A DNA stretch of 31,431 bases from CALBZH01 sp964538515. GTDB taxonomy: Bacteria; Desulfobacterota; Syntrophobacteria; Syntrophobacterales; Syntrophobacteraceae. Below are positions 16,890-25,288 of this stretch, in pieces. Position 1 is the stretch's first letter, and each line of letters opens with the position of its first letter. A program made the translations under genes and the position numbers. Location of the stretch: positions 1 to 31,431 of the forward strand of contig CAZIEW010000069.1 in the NCBI GenBank assembly GCA_964538515.1, read 5' to 3'. Under the pieces are notes generated by a model. It had not been told where the DNA came from, did no database searches, and saw only the letters and a list, made by a program, of their open reading frames with translations.

Positions 16890-16918
16890 TTGACATAGCA
16901 CCTACTATGTAATATGCT
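16890..16918 (+). promoter_or_regulatory. Promoter of the TetR gene
   Basis: TTGACA (perfect -35) at 16890-16895, 17-bp spacer, TATGCT (-10, four of six) at 16913-16918. Transcription would begin near 16925, so the ATG at 16914 inside the -10 box cannot be the start of this transcript. Confidence 0.55.
16893..16910. promoter_or_regulatory. Likely operator for the TetR regulator
   Basis: Perfect dyad ACATAG-CACCTA-CTATGT between and overlapping the -35 and spacer of the promoter. Position and size fit autorepression by the adjacent TetR protein. Confidence 0.5.
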
Positions 16919-16925
16919 TCAGGCC

Positions 16926-17516
16926 ATGAGCCGAGACAAAATGACCAGACGAGCTATGCAGGCCAAGGAAACGCGCAGGAAGATCCTCGTCGCCGCCGTG
17001 CGACTGTTTGCGCGTCAAGGGTACCACAAGACCACCATCGCCGACCTGGCGCAGGCAATCGGCCTGACGACCGGGGCGGTCTTTCACCACTTTCCCTCGA
17101 AGGATGACCTCCTTGAAGCCGTGGTCGAATGGCTGGCTCGAGGGATCAAAGTCTACTCCGATGCAACGGACAGCGCGGAGAAGCCATCGATTCACGTTGT
17201 ATCTGAGGTCATTCACATCATGTGCGATCACTTCCGGCGCAATCCCGAAGCCACCATCTGCCTGGCGGCTCTCGCCACAGAATTCGCGGGAAGCGACCAC
17301 CCCATGGAAAAGCGACTCAAAGAGATCTACGCGGTATTCGTGGATTCGTTCGCACGCGTCCTTACCGCCTGTCCCTGGGTTTCCAACCCCCGGGGTGCCG
17401 CCATTGCCTTTGTGGGCTCCGTCCAGGGCATCGCCATTCAGGGTCTGCTGCGGGAAGGGGAGAACACCATCGATGAGCTTGCGGAAGCCTTCATGACCAT
17501 GATGGCCCCCTGGTGA
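16926..17516 (+). CDS. TetR-family transcriptional regulator
   Basis: A dimeric ligand-responsive repressor of about 196 residues. The N-terminal DNA-binding domain is clear: TRRKILVAAVRLFARQGYHK then TTIADLAQAIGLTTGAVFHH and FPSKDDLLEAVVEWL. The C-terminal part is the variable ligand domain. Start choice is uncertain: ATG at 16914 overlaps the likely -10 box, 16926 would be near-leaderless, and 16941 or 16956 (MQAKETRRK) are also possible. It sits 94 bp ahead of the beta-oxidation-type operon on the same strand and probably represses it, with an acyl-CoA as the expected inducer by analogy with FadR/PaaR-like TetR proteins. Confidence 0.9.
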   Translation: MSRDKMTRRAMQAKETRRKILVAAVRLFARQGYHKTTIADLAQAIGLTTGAVFHHFPSKDDLLEAVVEWLARGIKVYSDATDSAEKPSIHVVSEVIHIMCDHFRRNPEATICLAALATEFAGSDHPMEKRLKEIYAVFVDSFARVLTACPWVSNPRGAAIAFVGSVQGIAIQGLLREGENTIDELAEAFMTMMAPW

Positions 17517-17610
17517 GGGGTCCTCGATTGCACGATCCAACTGCGGAATGGGTCCCGTGGTTGGCATCAGTCCGGAACGGTTTCATCATCATCAAAGCAA
17601 GGAGAAGCGA

Positions 17611-18468
17611 ATGGAGATCAGAAAAGTGTGCGTCCTGGGAGCCGGCATCATGGGTGCCGGGATTGCTCAAGTAGCGGCCGAAGCCGGGTTTCAGGTGGCG
17701 ATGCGGGACATCGAAGACCGCTTCGTCGACAAGGGGCTGAGCACCATCAAAGGCAATCTGGATCGGGCCGTTTCCAAGGGAAAGATGGAGGCTTCAGCAG
17801 CCGAGGCGATCTTTGGTCGGGTTCAGGGGACCACGGACCTGAAGAAGGCCGCCCAGGATGCGGACATCGTGATCGAGGCCGTGATCGAGATCATGTCCCT
17901 CAAGAAGGAAGTCTACACGGAGCTCGACGCCACGTGTCCGGCCCACACGATTTTCGCATCCAACACATCCGGCCTTTCCATCACGGAGATGGCCTCCATC
18001 ACCAAGCGCCCCGACCGTTTCATCGGCATGCACTATTTCAATCCCGTGCCGGTGATGAAGCTCGTTGAGCTGATCCGAGGCTTTCTCACCTCGGATGAAA
18101 CATACGCTGTCGCCAAAGCCTACGTCGAGAAGATTGGAAAAACCCCCATCGAGGTGAAGGAAGCCCCGGGCTTTGCCGTGAATCGCATCCTATGCCCGAT
18201 GATCAACGAGGCGATCTTCGTCTACGCCGAAGGCATCGCGTCGGCCGAGGATGTCGACCGGGCCATGGTGCTGGGCGCGAACCACCCGATCGGGCCGTTG
18301 GCGCTTGCGGACATGGTGGGCCTCGACACACTGCTCCACGTTCTGGATGGGCTCCACCAGGAGCTTGGCGAAGACAAGTACCGGCCGGCTCCGCTGCTTC
18401 GCAAGATGGTGCGGGCGGGCTATTTCGGACGCAAGAGCGGCCGCGGCTTTTACAACTACACGAAATAA
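17611..18468 (+). CDS. hbd: 3-hydroxybutyryl-CoA dehydrogenase
   Basis: Oxidises (S)-3-hydroxyacyl-CoA with NAD(P) to 3-ketoacyl-CoA, or the reverse. Its 285 residues match the short clostridial/proteobacterial Hbd form. The Rossmann motif is VLGAGIMGAGIAQVAAEAG near residues 7-25. Catalytic residues have the family spacing: Ser120 in SNTSGLS, His141 in GMHYFNP, Glu153 in KLVELI and Asn191 in AVNRILCPMINEA. The C-terminal domain ends with the usual RAGYFGRKSGRGFYNY. AAGGAG precedes the ATG at 17611; the frame is open to 17548 but the extra residues do not belong. First enzyme gene of the operon, 24 bp before the acyl-CoA dehydrogenase. Confidence 0.95.
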   Translation: MEIRKVCVLGAGIMGAGIAQVAAEAGFQVAMRDIEDRFVDKGLSTIKGNLDRAVSKGKMEASAAEAIFGRVQGTTDLKKAAQDADIVIEAVIEIMSLKKEVYTELDATCPAHTIFASNTSGLSITEMASITKRPDRFIGMHYFNPVPVMKLVELIRGFLTSDETYAVAKAYVEKIGKTPIEVKEAPGFAVNRILCPMINEAIFVYAEGIASAEDVDRAMVLGANHPIGPLALADMVGLDTLLHVLDGLHQELGEDKYRPAPLLRKMVRAGYFGRKSGRGFYNYTK

Positions 18469-18492
18469 TCCCGGAATAAGGAGAGAACAGCC

Positions 18493-19650
18493 ATGCAGTA
18501 CGACCTCACCGAAGAGCAAATTCTTCTGCAGAACATGGTTCGAAGGCTTGCCAAGGACAAAGTCGCCCCGGGCGCCGGTCAGCGTGATGAAGACGGCCAT
18601 TTCGACTGGGACATGGTCGAGCTCATGCGGGAAAACGGTCTCTACGGGATCGACTTTCCGGAGGAGTTTGGCGGATCCGACGCGGGCGCACTGGCGCTGG
18701 CCATCGTCGTCGAAGAGCTGTGTAAGGTGGACGCCTCCTGCGGCCTCCTGATCGCCGACCATGAGCTCGGGTCGCTCCCGATCCTGCTTGCCGCCAACCA
18801 GCAGCAGAAGGAAAAGTATTTTCCCAAGCTGGCCTCCGGCGAATACCTGGCCGCGTTTGGTCTGACCGAGCCGTCAGCCGGATCCGACGTGGCGCGGTTG
18901 CGCTGCCGGGCCAAGCGCGACGGCGATTCCTACATTCTGAACGGCACCAAGACCTTCATTACCAACGGCGGGGTCGCGAGCGTGGTCACGGTCTACGCGG
19001 TGACGGATCCGGACAAGCCCAGCCACAAGAACGCCGGCGTGTTCATCGTCGAGAAGGGCACCCCCGGCTTCACCATCGGCAAGAAGGAAAACAAGATGGG
19101 CATCCGCTGGTCAGAGACGGTCGAGCTCATCTTCGAGGATTGCCGCATTCCGGCTGAGAACCTGCTGGGCCAGGAGGGCGACGGCTTCCACATCATGATG
19201 AAGACGCTCGACTTCTCGCGGGCCGCCGTGGCCGCCCAGGCACTCGGCATTGCGGCCGGGGCCCTCGAGTATGCAACGGCCTACGCCAAGGAGCGCGTCG
19301 CTTTCGGAAAGCCCATCATCGAGCACCAGGGGATCGGGTTCAAGCTCGCCGACATGGCCATGCGGACGGAAGCTGCGCGCCAGCTGCTGTACAAGACCTG
19401 CGCCATGCTGCAGGAGCAGCCCAAAGACTTGAGCCGGCTCAGCCCCGAGCTTATCCGCATGAGCTCCATGTCCAAGTGCTTTTGCTCGGATGTCGCCATG
19501 TGGGTCACCACCCAGGCTGTCCAGGTTCTCGGCGGGTATGGCTACATCAAGGAATACCCCGTCGAGCGCATGATGCGGGATGCGAAGATCACCCAGATCT
19601 ATGAAGGATCCAACGAAATCCAGCGCGTGGTCATTGCCAAGACGCTCTAG
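18493..19650 (+). CDS. Acyl-CoA dehydrogenase
   Basis: FAD enzyme that introduces the alpha,beta double bond into an acyl-CoA and passes electrons to ETF. The 385-residue length is standard. Visible blocks: AAFGLTEPSAGSDVARLRCR (FAD and substrate region), NGTKTFITNGG, KMGIRWSETVELIFEDCRIP, AYAKERVAFGKPIIEHQGIG and the C-terminal QVLGGYGYIKEYPVERMMRD followed by AKITQIYEGSNEIQR, in which Glu371 is the catalytic base in the position used by short- and medium-chain enzymes and benzylsuccinyl-CoA dehydrogenase. It is preceded by AAGGAGAGA. Chain-length or aromatic specificity cannot be decided from sequence alone. No ETF genes are adjacent. Confidence 0.95.
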   Translation: MQYDLTEEQILLQNMVRRLAKDKVAPGAGQRDEDGHFDWDMVELMRENGLYGIDFPEEFGGSDAGALALAIVVEELCKVDASCGLLIADHELGSLPILLAANQQQKEKYFPKLASGEYLAAFGLTEPSAGSDVARLRCRAKRDGDSYILNGTKTFITNGGVASVVTVYAVTDPDKPSHKNAGVFIVEKGTPGFTIGKKENKMGIRWSETVELIFEDCRIPAENLLGQEGDGFHIMMKTLDFSRAAVAAQALGIAAGALEYATAYAKERVAFGKPIIEHQGIGFKLADMAMRTEAARQLLYKTCAMLQEQPKDLSRLSPELIRMSSMSKCFCSDVAMWVTTQAVQVLGGYGYIKEYPVERMMRDAKITQIYEGSNEIQRVVIAKTL

Positions 19651-19665
19651 CCAAGGAGAGTACTC

Positions 19666-20868
19666 GTGAGTCGAGACAACGATGTCGTTATCGTAGCGGC
19701 TGCACGCACCGCCATCGGGAGGTTCGGTGGCTCCCTCAAGGACGTGCGCGCCTCCAAGCTGGCCGCCCATGTCATGCTTGAAGCCCTGAAGCGCGCGGGA
19801 AACCTGGATCCGCATCTACTCGATGACATTGTCTTCGGGGATTGCGTCCAGTGCTTCGATGAGGCCAACACGGCCCGGACCGCGGCGCTCATCGCCGGGC
19901 TTCCCGTCGAAATCCCCGCCTTCACGGTGCAGCGCCAGTGCTCGTCGTCCATGCAGGCGCTCGCCTGCGGCGTGCAGCAGATTCGCGCCGGAGATTCTGA
20001 TATCGTGCTGGTGGGCGGTGTCGAATCCATGAGCTCCGGCCCGTACTATCTGCCCGGGGCCCGATGGGGCATGCGGCTTCAGAACCAGGAATGCATCGAT
20101 GCCGTCTGGGAAATGCTTCACTCGGGAAGCCGACTCATGGGATCCCCCATGATCATGGGAATCACGGCGGAAAATCTCGCGACCAAGTATTCCATCTCAA
20201 GGCAGATGCAGGACCAGGTGGCGCTCGAGAGCCACAACAAGGCGGAAGCCGCCACTACGTCTGGACGGTTCAAGGACGAGATCGTACCCTTCGAGCTGCC
20301 GGGGAAAAAGGGGGCTCCGGTTGTGTTCGACAAGGATGAGCACACGCGCTTTGGGCTCACCATGGATGACTTGGCCAAGCTTAAGCCCGTGTTCCGACCC
20401 GATGGCACCGTGACGGCCGGCAACTCGTCGGGACTCAACGACGGGGCGGCGGCGGCAGTGCTGATGACGCGAGCCCGCGCCAAGGAGCTGGGGCTCACCC
20501 CGATGGCCCGCATCGTGACCCAGGCGGCGGCCGGCGTGGAACCGCATCTCATGGGCTACGGCCCGGTTCCGTCGACTCAGAAGGCTTTGAAAAAAGCGGG
20601 GATGGCCCTCAAGGACATTCAGCTCATCGAAGTCAACGAAGCCTTTGCGGCGCAGTACATTTCGTGTGAAATGGGCCTGGGGCTCGATCGATCGATCACC
20701 AACGTCAACGGAAGTGGTGTCGGTTTGGGACATCCCGTCGGTTGCACAGGACTCCGGATTGTGATCTCCCTCATTTATGAAATGGCCCGACGAAATCTGG
20801 AAGTCGGACTGGCGACGCTCTGCGTGGGCGGCGGCATGGGAATGACCACGGTTGTGGCGAGGGACTAA
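19666..20868 (+). CDS. Thiolase (acetyl-CoA acetyltransferase family)
   Basis: Cleaves 3-ketoacyl-CoA with CoA, or condenses two acyl-CoAs. Its 400 residues match thiolases of the biosynthetic/degradative group. All key residues are present: Cys92 in VQRQCSSSMQALACG (nucleophile), NEAFA near residue 327, His356 in GLGHPVGCTGLRI and Cys386 in LCVGGGMGM. The loops around them differ from textbook enzymes: CSSS instead of CASG or CGSG, NGSGVGLGHPVGCTG instead of NGGAIALGHPIGASG, and GGGMG instead of GGGQG, so the acyl pocket may be unusual. The GTG start at 19666 has AAGGAG seven bases upstream. No DUF35 partner is encoded beside it, unlike BbsA-BbsB-type thiolases. Confidence 0.93.
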   Translation: MSRDNDVVIVAAARTAIGRFGGSLKDVRASKLAAHVMLEALKRAGNLDPHLLDDIVFGDCVQCFDEANTARTAALIAGLPVEIPAFTVQRQCSSSMQALACGVQQIRAGDSDIVLVGGVESMSSGPYYLPGARWGMRLQNQECIDAVWEMLHSGSRLMGSPMIMGITAENLATKYSISRQMQDQVALESHNKAEAATTSGRFKDEIVPFELPGKKGAPVVFDKDEHTRFGLTMDDLAKLKPVFRPDGTVTAGNSSGLNDGAAAAVLMTRARAKELGLTPMARIVTQAAAGVEPHLMGYGPVPSTQKALKKAGMALKDIQLIEVNEAFAAQYISCEMGLGLDRSITNVNGSGVGLGHPVGCTGLRIVISLIYEMARRNLEVGLATLCVGGGMGMTTVVARD

Positions 20869-20918
20869 GCGCACCGCAGCACCGATGGCCGTAAGGTGTC
20901 GGTAACGGAGGAGAGGCT

Positions 20919-22217
20919 ATGACATTCCGATCCATGGAAGAAGTGTTCGAGCAAGGCGAAGCCCTAAAAGGCGTCAGAATCCTGGATATCACGCGGATCA
21001 TTCTCGGCCCGTGGGCATCGACCCTGCTCGCCGAGCTGGGGGCCGAAGTGGTGCACGTCGAGATTCCGGGTCCCGGAGATCTCTTGATCCGGGCCGTCGC
21101 CCCCCAGGGCCAGTTTCCGCGCAACATCTCGCCGGGGATGATGTGTGCCAGCGCCAACAAGTACTACCTGGCCCTCGACATGCACAAGCCGGAGGGCATC
21201 GATCTCATCAAGAAGCTTGCGGCTTCCTCGGACATCATCATGGAGAATTTCAAGCCGGGAACCTTCGACAAGTGGGGAATCGGCTACCGTCAGCTCCGGG
21301 AGCTGAATCCCGAGATCGTCTACTTGAGCATGCAGGGATTCGGCAACTGGGGATCCCTCTCCTCCCGACCCAGTTATGATGCCTACGCGCAGGGCATCTC
21401 CGGCCTTGCGGAGATCACGGGCTTTCCCGATGCCATGGGCGTGAAATCAAGCGCGTGGATCGGGGATTTTCTGAGTGGCACTGTGGCGGCGTTTTACACC
21501 ATGGCGGCCCTCTACCACAGGAAGAAGACCGGAAAAGGCCAGTTCATCGACCTCTCCCAGGCGGAAGTGCTCCTGCGATGCATGGACTGGACTTGGCTCT
21601 ACCAGTTTCTGACGAAGAAAAAGCGCGAGCGATTCGGGAACCGAGACATGGCCGTCGTGCCGTCCTGCATCGTTCGCGTCGAGGACGGCTTTCTCGCGCT
21701 GGCCGGGTTCAGCGAGCCCGAGTACGAGGGACTGTGCACCGCCATGGAGCGCAGCGATCTGCTGGCTTACAAGGTGATCGAGACCCGTTTGAAGGAGGCT
21801 GAGAGGATTTACGAGGCCATCGAAGCCTGGGCGCGCCCCAAGAAGACGGCCGACATTCAGGGGCTGGGCGAAAAACATGGCTTCGCGGTCGCCCGGGTCA
21901 TGAACGTGAAAGACCTGCACGAGAGTCCACACTTCAACCACAGACAGTCCATATGGAAGTTCGACGATCCGCTCTGGGGGGACCTGTGCTATCCCATGGC
22001 GCTGCATCTTGGCGACACGCCGGGCCGAATCCGCTGGTCCATGCGGCCGGTGGGCTTCGACAACGAGTACGTGCTTCGCAAGATCGTGGGGTGCTCGGCA
22101 ACGGAGGTCGCTTCGCTCTACGAAAAGGGCGTTGTGGGCCGTTGGAGCGAGCAGCTGATTTTCGCGGGGCCGCCGGCGGGCTGGGATGGTCAACAGGGAC
22201 TGCTTTTCAAGGAATAA
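20919..22217 (+). CDS. Class III CoA-transferase (CaiB/BaiF family), catalytic subunit candidate
   Basis: Moves CoA between carboxylic acids through an enzyme-bound aspartyl thioester. The 432-residue chain starts with the family block LKGVRILDITRIILGPWAST then LLAELGAEVVHVEIPGPGD, has LDMHKPEGIDLIKKLAASSD and NPEIVYLSMQGFGNWG, and carries Asp183 in WIGDFLSGTVAAF, aligned with the catalytic Asp of CaiB (ADYFSG) and formyl-CoA transferase. TGKGQFIDLSQAEVLL follows as expected. GGAGGAG precedes the ATG. A second homologue starts 13 bp downstream but lacks the Asp, so the two probably form one heteromeric enzyme. Substrates are unknown; succinyl-CoA as donor is a reasonable guess by analogy to BbsEF. 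Confidence 0.92.
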   Translation: MTFRSMEEVFEQGEALKGVRILDITRIILGPWASTLLAELGAEVVHVEIPGPGDLLIRAVAPQGQFPRNISPGMMCASANKYYLALDMHKPEGIDLIKKLAASSDIIMENFKPGTFDKWGIGYRQLRELNPEIVYLSMQGFGNWGSLSSRPSYDAYAQGISGLAEITGFPDAMGVKSSAWIGDFLSGTVAAFYTMAALYHRKKTGKGQFIDLSQAEVLLRCMDWTWLYQFLTKKKRERFGNRDMAVVPSCIVRVEDGFLALAGFSEPEYEGLCTAMERSDLLAYKVIETRLKEAERIYEAIEAWARPKKTADIQGLGEKHGFAVARVMNVKDLHESPHFNHRQSIWKFDDPLWGDLCYPMALHLGDTPGRIRWSMRPVGFDNEYVLRKIVGCSATEVASLYEKGVVGRWSEQLIFAGPPAGWDGQQGLLFKE

Positions 22218-22230
22218 GGGAGGGGTGAAG

Positions 22231-23538
22231 ATGGACTGGATGACCTGGGCAAAAGAAAACACGGATCCCGACAAGGCGAGCTGGAAGCCGGAGGCGCTTT
22301 CGGGGGTAACGGTCCTGGATTGCAGCCGCGGCAGCTTTGCCGGTCTTTTCGCGTCCTCCCTCTTTGCCGAGATGGGGGCGCGCGTCATTCGCATCGAGCC
22401 GCCCGAAGGGGATCTCACGCGCAAGATGACGCCCTTCGGGGAATTTGTGAACAATACGGGGCTTCCTTACATCGTTGAGGGCCGCAACAAGGAGCACATC
22501 ACCCTCGACATCAGCAAGGCTCTTGGCGGAACGATTCTCAAATCCTTCGCGACAAAGGCGGACGTCCTCATCGAAACCTCACCGCCGGGGTGGATGGAGT
22601 CCGTCGGACTCGGCTTTGACGCCTTGAGCGAGCTCAATCCCGGACTCATTTACCTTTCCTTGAATTCGTACGGACAGACCGGAGAGCTCTCCGAGATCGC
22701 GAAGCAATCGTCCTGGCATTGCTACGACATCATCGCTCAGGCCCTTTCCGGGTTCGTGTCGACCACAGGCATCCCGGAGAGCATGAGCAGCTTCCCGGAG
22801 CACAGCCGTGTTCCGACCCGCATGGGGAACTGGATGGGGTGGTATGCGGGCGGAGCCTTTGGCGGGTTGTCTCTCATGACCGCCCTGTACGTTCGGGAAA
22901 TGACCGGGATCGGCCAGCACATCGACATCAGTCCCGCGGAAGCGTTGATGTGCCTGAACAACTATGCGCTCCATTTCTATCACATGACGGGGCAAGTGAT
23001 CGAACGGCCGGGGAACATCGAGCCGGCGGCGCACCCCTACTGCTACGTGCGATGCAAGGACGGGATGCTCTTCCTGGCGGGCTACGCGGACCCGAACTGG
23101 AAGGCGCTCTGCTCGATCATCGACCGCATGGACCTTGTGGATGCCTATCCGACGGTCAAGGATCGCACGACGCCTCATAAGGCAATCGAGATCATTGCGG
23201 AAATTGAAAAATTCACCTTGGACCGCACCCGCGAGGAGCTGGTGGCGCTGTGGCTGGCTTACAAGGGACCCGGCGTCACGGTGGCCGGGGAGATCCTGAA
23301 GCCCGAGGAAACGATCGAGCTCGACCACTGGTACGAGCGGCGGTCGTTGATGAAGGTGGAGGAAAGACCCTGGGGCGAGATGCTCATCCAGGGGGCGCCG
23401 GTCAAGATGACCGAAACGCCGCCCCGCATCAAGTGGGTGTGCCGTGAGGTCGGCGCGGACAACGAATCCGTCTATTTGGACCTGCTGGGGTACTCCCGCA
23501 AGAAGCTGGATCAACTGAGGCGCGAAGGGATTGTTTAG
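22231..23538 (+). CDS. Class III CoA-transferase homologue lacking the catalytic Asp
   Basis: A 435-residue CaiB/BaiF-family protein: LSGVTVLDCSRGSFAGLFAS then SLFAEMGARVIRIEPPEGDL, NPGLIYLSLNSYGQTGE and LYVREMTGIGQHIDISPAEA. Aligned from the shared ALY block, its GWYAGGAFGGLSLMTALY stands where the partner has GDFLSGTVAAFYTMAALY; Trp204 therefore replaces the catalytic Asp. No other Asp lies in that loop. The chain is otherwise intact and well conserved with a strong ribosome site (AGGGAGGGG) before the ATG at 22231, so it is not a pseudogene. The likely role is a structural or substrate-binding subunit paired with the upstream gene. Confidence 0.9.
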   Translation: MDWMTWAKENTDPDKASWKPEALSGVTVLDCSRGSFAGLFASSLFAEMGARVIRIEPPEGDLTRKMTPFGEFVNNTGLPYIVEGRNKEHITLDISKALGGTILKSFATKADVLIETSPPGWMESVGLGFDALSELNPGLIYLSLNSYGQTGELSEIAKQSSWHCYDIIAQALSGFVSTTGIPESMSSFPEHSRVPTRMGNWMGWYAGGAFGGLSLMTALYVREMTGIGQHIDISPAEALMCLNNYALHFYHMTGQVIERPGNIEPAAHPYCYVRCKDGMLFLAGYADPNWKALCSIIDRMDLVDAYPTVKDRTTPHKAIEIIAEIEKFTLDRTREELVALWLAYKGPGVTVAGEILKPEETIELDHWYERRSLMKVEERPWGEMLIQGAPVKMTETPPRIKWVCREVGADNESVYLDLLGYSRKKLDQLRREGIV

Positions 23539-23558
23539 CATCCAATCGAGGTGAAGCC

Positions 23559-25217
23559 ATGATCGGACAACCGATTGTACGAACGCCATCGGCGTATGAT
23601 TACCCATTGATCATCAAACAGCTCCTGACGACTCCAATGATTTACGCCCCGCAGCAGGAGATCGTCTACCGGGATCTCAAGCGCTACAGCTACATCACGT
23701 TCAAAGAGCGCGTGGGCCGACTCGGCAACTTGCTTAAAACCCTCGGCGTCAAGCCCGGGGATACCGTCGGGGTGATGGACTGGGACAGCCACCGTTACCT
23801 CGAGTGCTTCTTTGCCGTTCCCATGTCGGCGGCAGTCCTGCACATGGTTAACATCCGGCTTTCCCCGGAGCAGATCGTCTACACGGTCAACCACGCCGAA
23901 GACGACGTGCTCCTGGTCAACTCAGACTTTCTTCCCGTCATCGAAAAGATCCGGGGCGAGCTGACAACGGTCAAAAAGATCGTCGTCATGACGGATCTTC
24001 CAAACGCGCCGGAGACCTCTTTGGAGGCGGCGGGCGAGTACGAGGCGCTCCTCGCGTCGAGCCCGGTTGAGTGCGACTTCCCGGATTTCGACGAAAACAC
24101 GAAGGCCACCACGTTTTACACGACGGGCACGACCGGGGCTCCCAAGGGCGTCACCTTCAGCCATCGCCAGTTGGTGCTCCACACCTTCGGCATCCTGACC
24201 GCGCTTGGCAGCTTCAAGTCGCAGGTGAGCTACGATTCCAGTGACGTCTACATGCCGCTGACCCCCATGTTCCATGTCCATGCCTGGGGATTTCCATTTG
24301 CGGCGACAATGCTGGGAGCGAAGCAGGTTTACCCGGGACGCTACGAGCCCGATACCATCCTCAAGCTCGTTGCCGAAGAAAAGGTCACTTTTTCGCACTG
24401 CGTGCCGACCATCCTGCACATGCTGCTTGCATCACCCAAGCTGAAGGATGTGGATCTCTCCGGCTGGAAGCTCATCATTGGCGGCTCGGCTCTCCCCAAG
24501 ACGTTGTGCAGGAAGGCCATGGACCTTGGAATCAATATTTTCACCGGGTACGGCATGTCCGAAACCTGCCCGGTCCTGACCCTGGCTCAGCTCCGCCCGC
24601 ACATGCTCGACTGGGACGCGGACAAGCAGGTCGACATTCGGTGCCGCACGGGCGCTCCTATTCCGTTGGTCCAGCTCGAAGTGGTGGATCCCCAGGGAAA
24701 GCCGCTGCCCCACGACGGCATCAGTACGGGCGAAGTCGTGGTCCGGGCGCCGTGGCTGACCCAGAGCTATTTCAAGGAGCCGCAGCGCTCGGAGGAGCTT
24801 TGGGAAAACGGGTGGCTGCACACCTCGGATATTGGCTTCATCGATTCGAAAGGCTACCTGCAAGTGACCGACCGATTGAAGGATGTCATCAAGACGGGCG
24901 GGGAGTGGATTTCGTCGCTCGCGCTCGAAGATATCCTCCTCCAGCACGAAGCCGTTTCCGAGGCGGCCGTCATCGCCGTTCCGGACGACAAGTGGGGAGA
25001 GCGCCCGCTCGCTCTGGCAGTCTTGAGGGACGAATTCAAGAACAAAGTCACGGAAGCTGCCCTTAAGGAGCATTTCATGGCCTTCGTCAGCACGGGTGCC
25101 ATCTCCAAGTGGGGTGTTCCGGACCAGATTCTCTTCGTGGACGTTCTCCCGAAAACCAGCGTGGGCAAGCTGAACAAGCGAGCCATGCGCCAGCAGTTGA
25201 AAAAACCCTCGGCCTGA
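23559..25217 (+). CDS. AMP-forming acyl-CoA synthetase (acyl-CoA ligase)
   Basis: Activates a carboxylic acid with ATP and CoA through an acyl-AMP. The 552-residue protein has the complete ANL-superfamily set: the phosphate loop YTTGTTGAPKGVTFSHRQ, the adenine region IFTGYGMSETCPV, GWLHTSDIGFIDSKGYLQV, the hinge DRLKDVIKTGGEWISSLALE and the C-terminal catalytic Lys in LPKTSVGKLNKRAMR. Such AlkK-type enzymes use medium-chain, long-chain or aryl acids; I cannot choose from sequence. It is the last gene of the operon, 20 bp after the second CoA-transferase, and is followed by a strong terminator. Confidence 0.94.
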   Translation: MIGQPIVRTPSAYDYPLIIKQLLTTPMIYAPQQEIVYRDLKRYSYITFKERVGRLGNLLKTLGVKPGDTVGVMDWDSHRYLECFFAVPMSAAVLHMVNIRLSPEQIVYTVNHAEDDVLLVNSDFLPVIEKIRGELTTVKKIVVMTDLPNAPETSLEAAGEYEALLASSPVECDFPDFDENTKATTFYTTGTTGAPKGVTFSHRQLVLHTFGILTALGSFKSQVSYDSSDVYMPLTPMFHVHAWGFPFAATMLGAKQVYPGRYEPDTILKLVAEEKVTFSHCVPTILHMLLASPKLKDVDLSGWKLIIGGSALPKTLCRKAMDLGINIFTGYGMSETCPVLTLAQLRPHMLDWDADKQVDIRCRTGAPIPLVQLEVVDPQGKPLPHDGISTGEVVVRAPWLTQSYFKEPQRSEELWENGWLHTSDIGFIDSKGYLQVTDRLKDVIKTGGEWISSLALEDILLQHEAVSEAAVIAVPDDKWGERPLALAVLRDEFKNKVTEAALKEHFMAFVSTGAISKWGVPDQILFVDVLPKTSVGKLNKRAMRQQLKKPSA

Positions 25218-25255
25218 AGGCCGCGTGGTTGCGCTCCAGTCGAAGGCATCTCGTG

Positions 25256-25288
25256 ATGGGCAAAGCGCTCTGCTTTGCCCATTCTTTT
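25256..25288 (+). terminator. Intrinsic terminator of the beta-oxidation-type operon
   Basis: A perfect 11-bp stem (ATGGGCAAAGC at 25256-25266 with GCTTTGCCCAT at 25272-25282), five-base loop GCTCT and T-rich tail TCTTTT. It lies 39 bp after the ligase stop and is the clearest terminator in the window. Confidence 0.88.

Noticed and set aside
21447..23607. Long minus-strand frames antisense to the CoA-transferase genes
   Set aside because: Shadows of well-supported plus-strand genes; no motifs and no ribosome sites.
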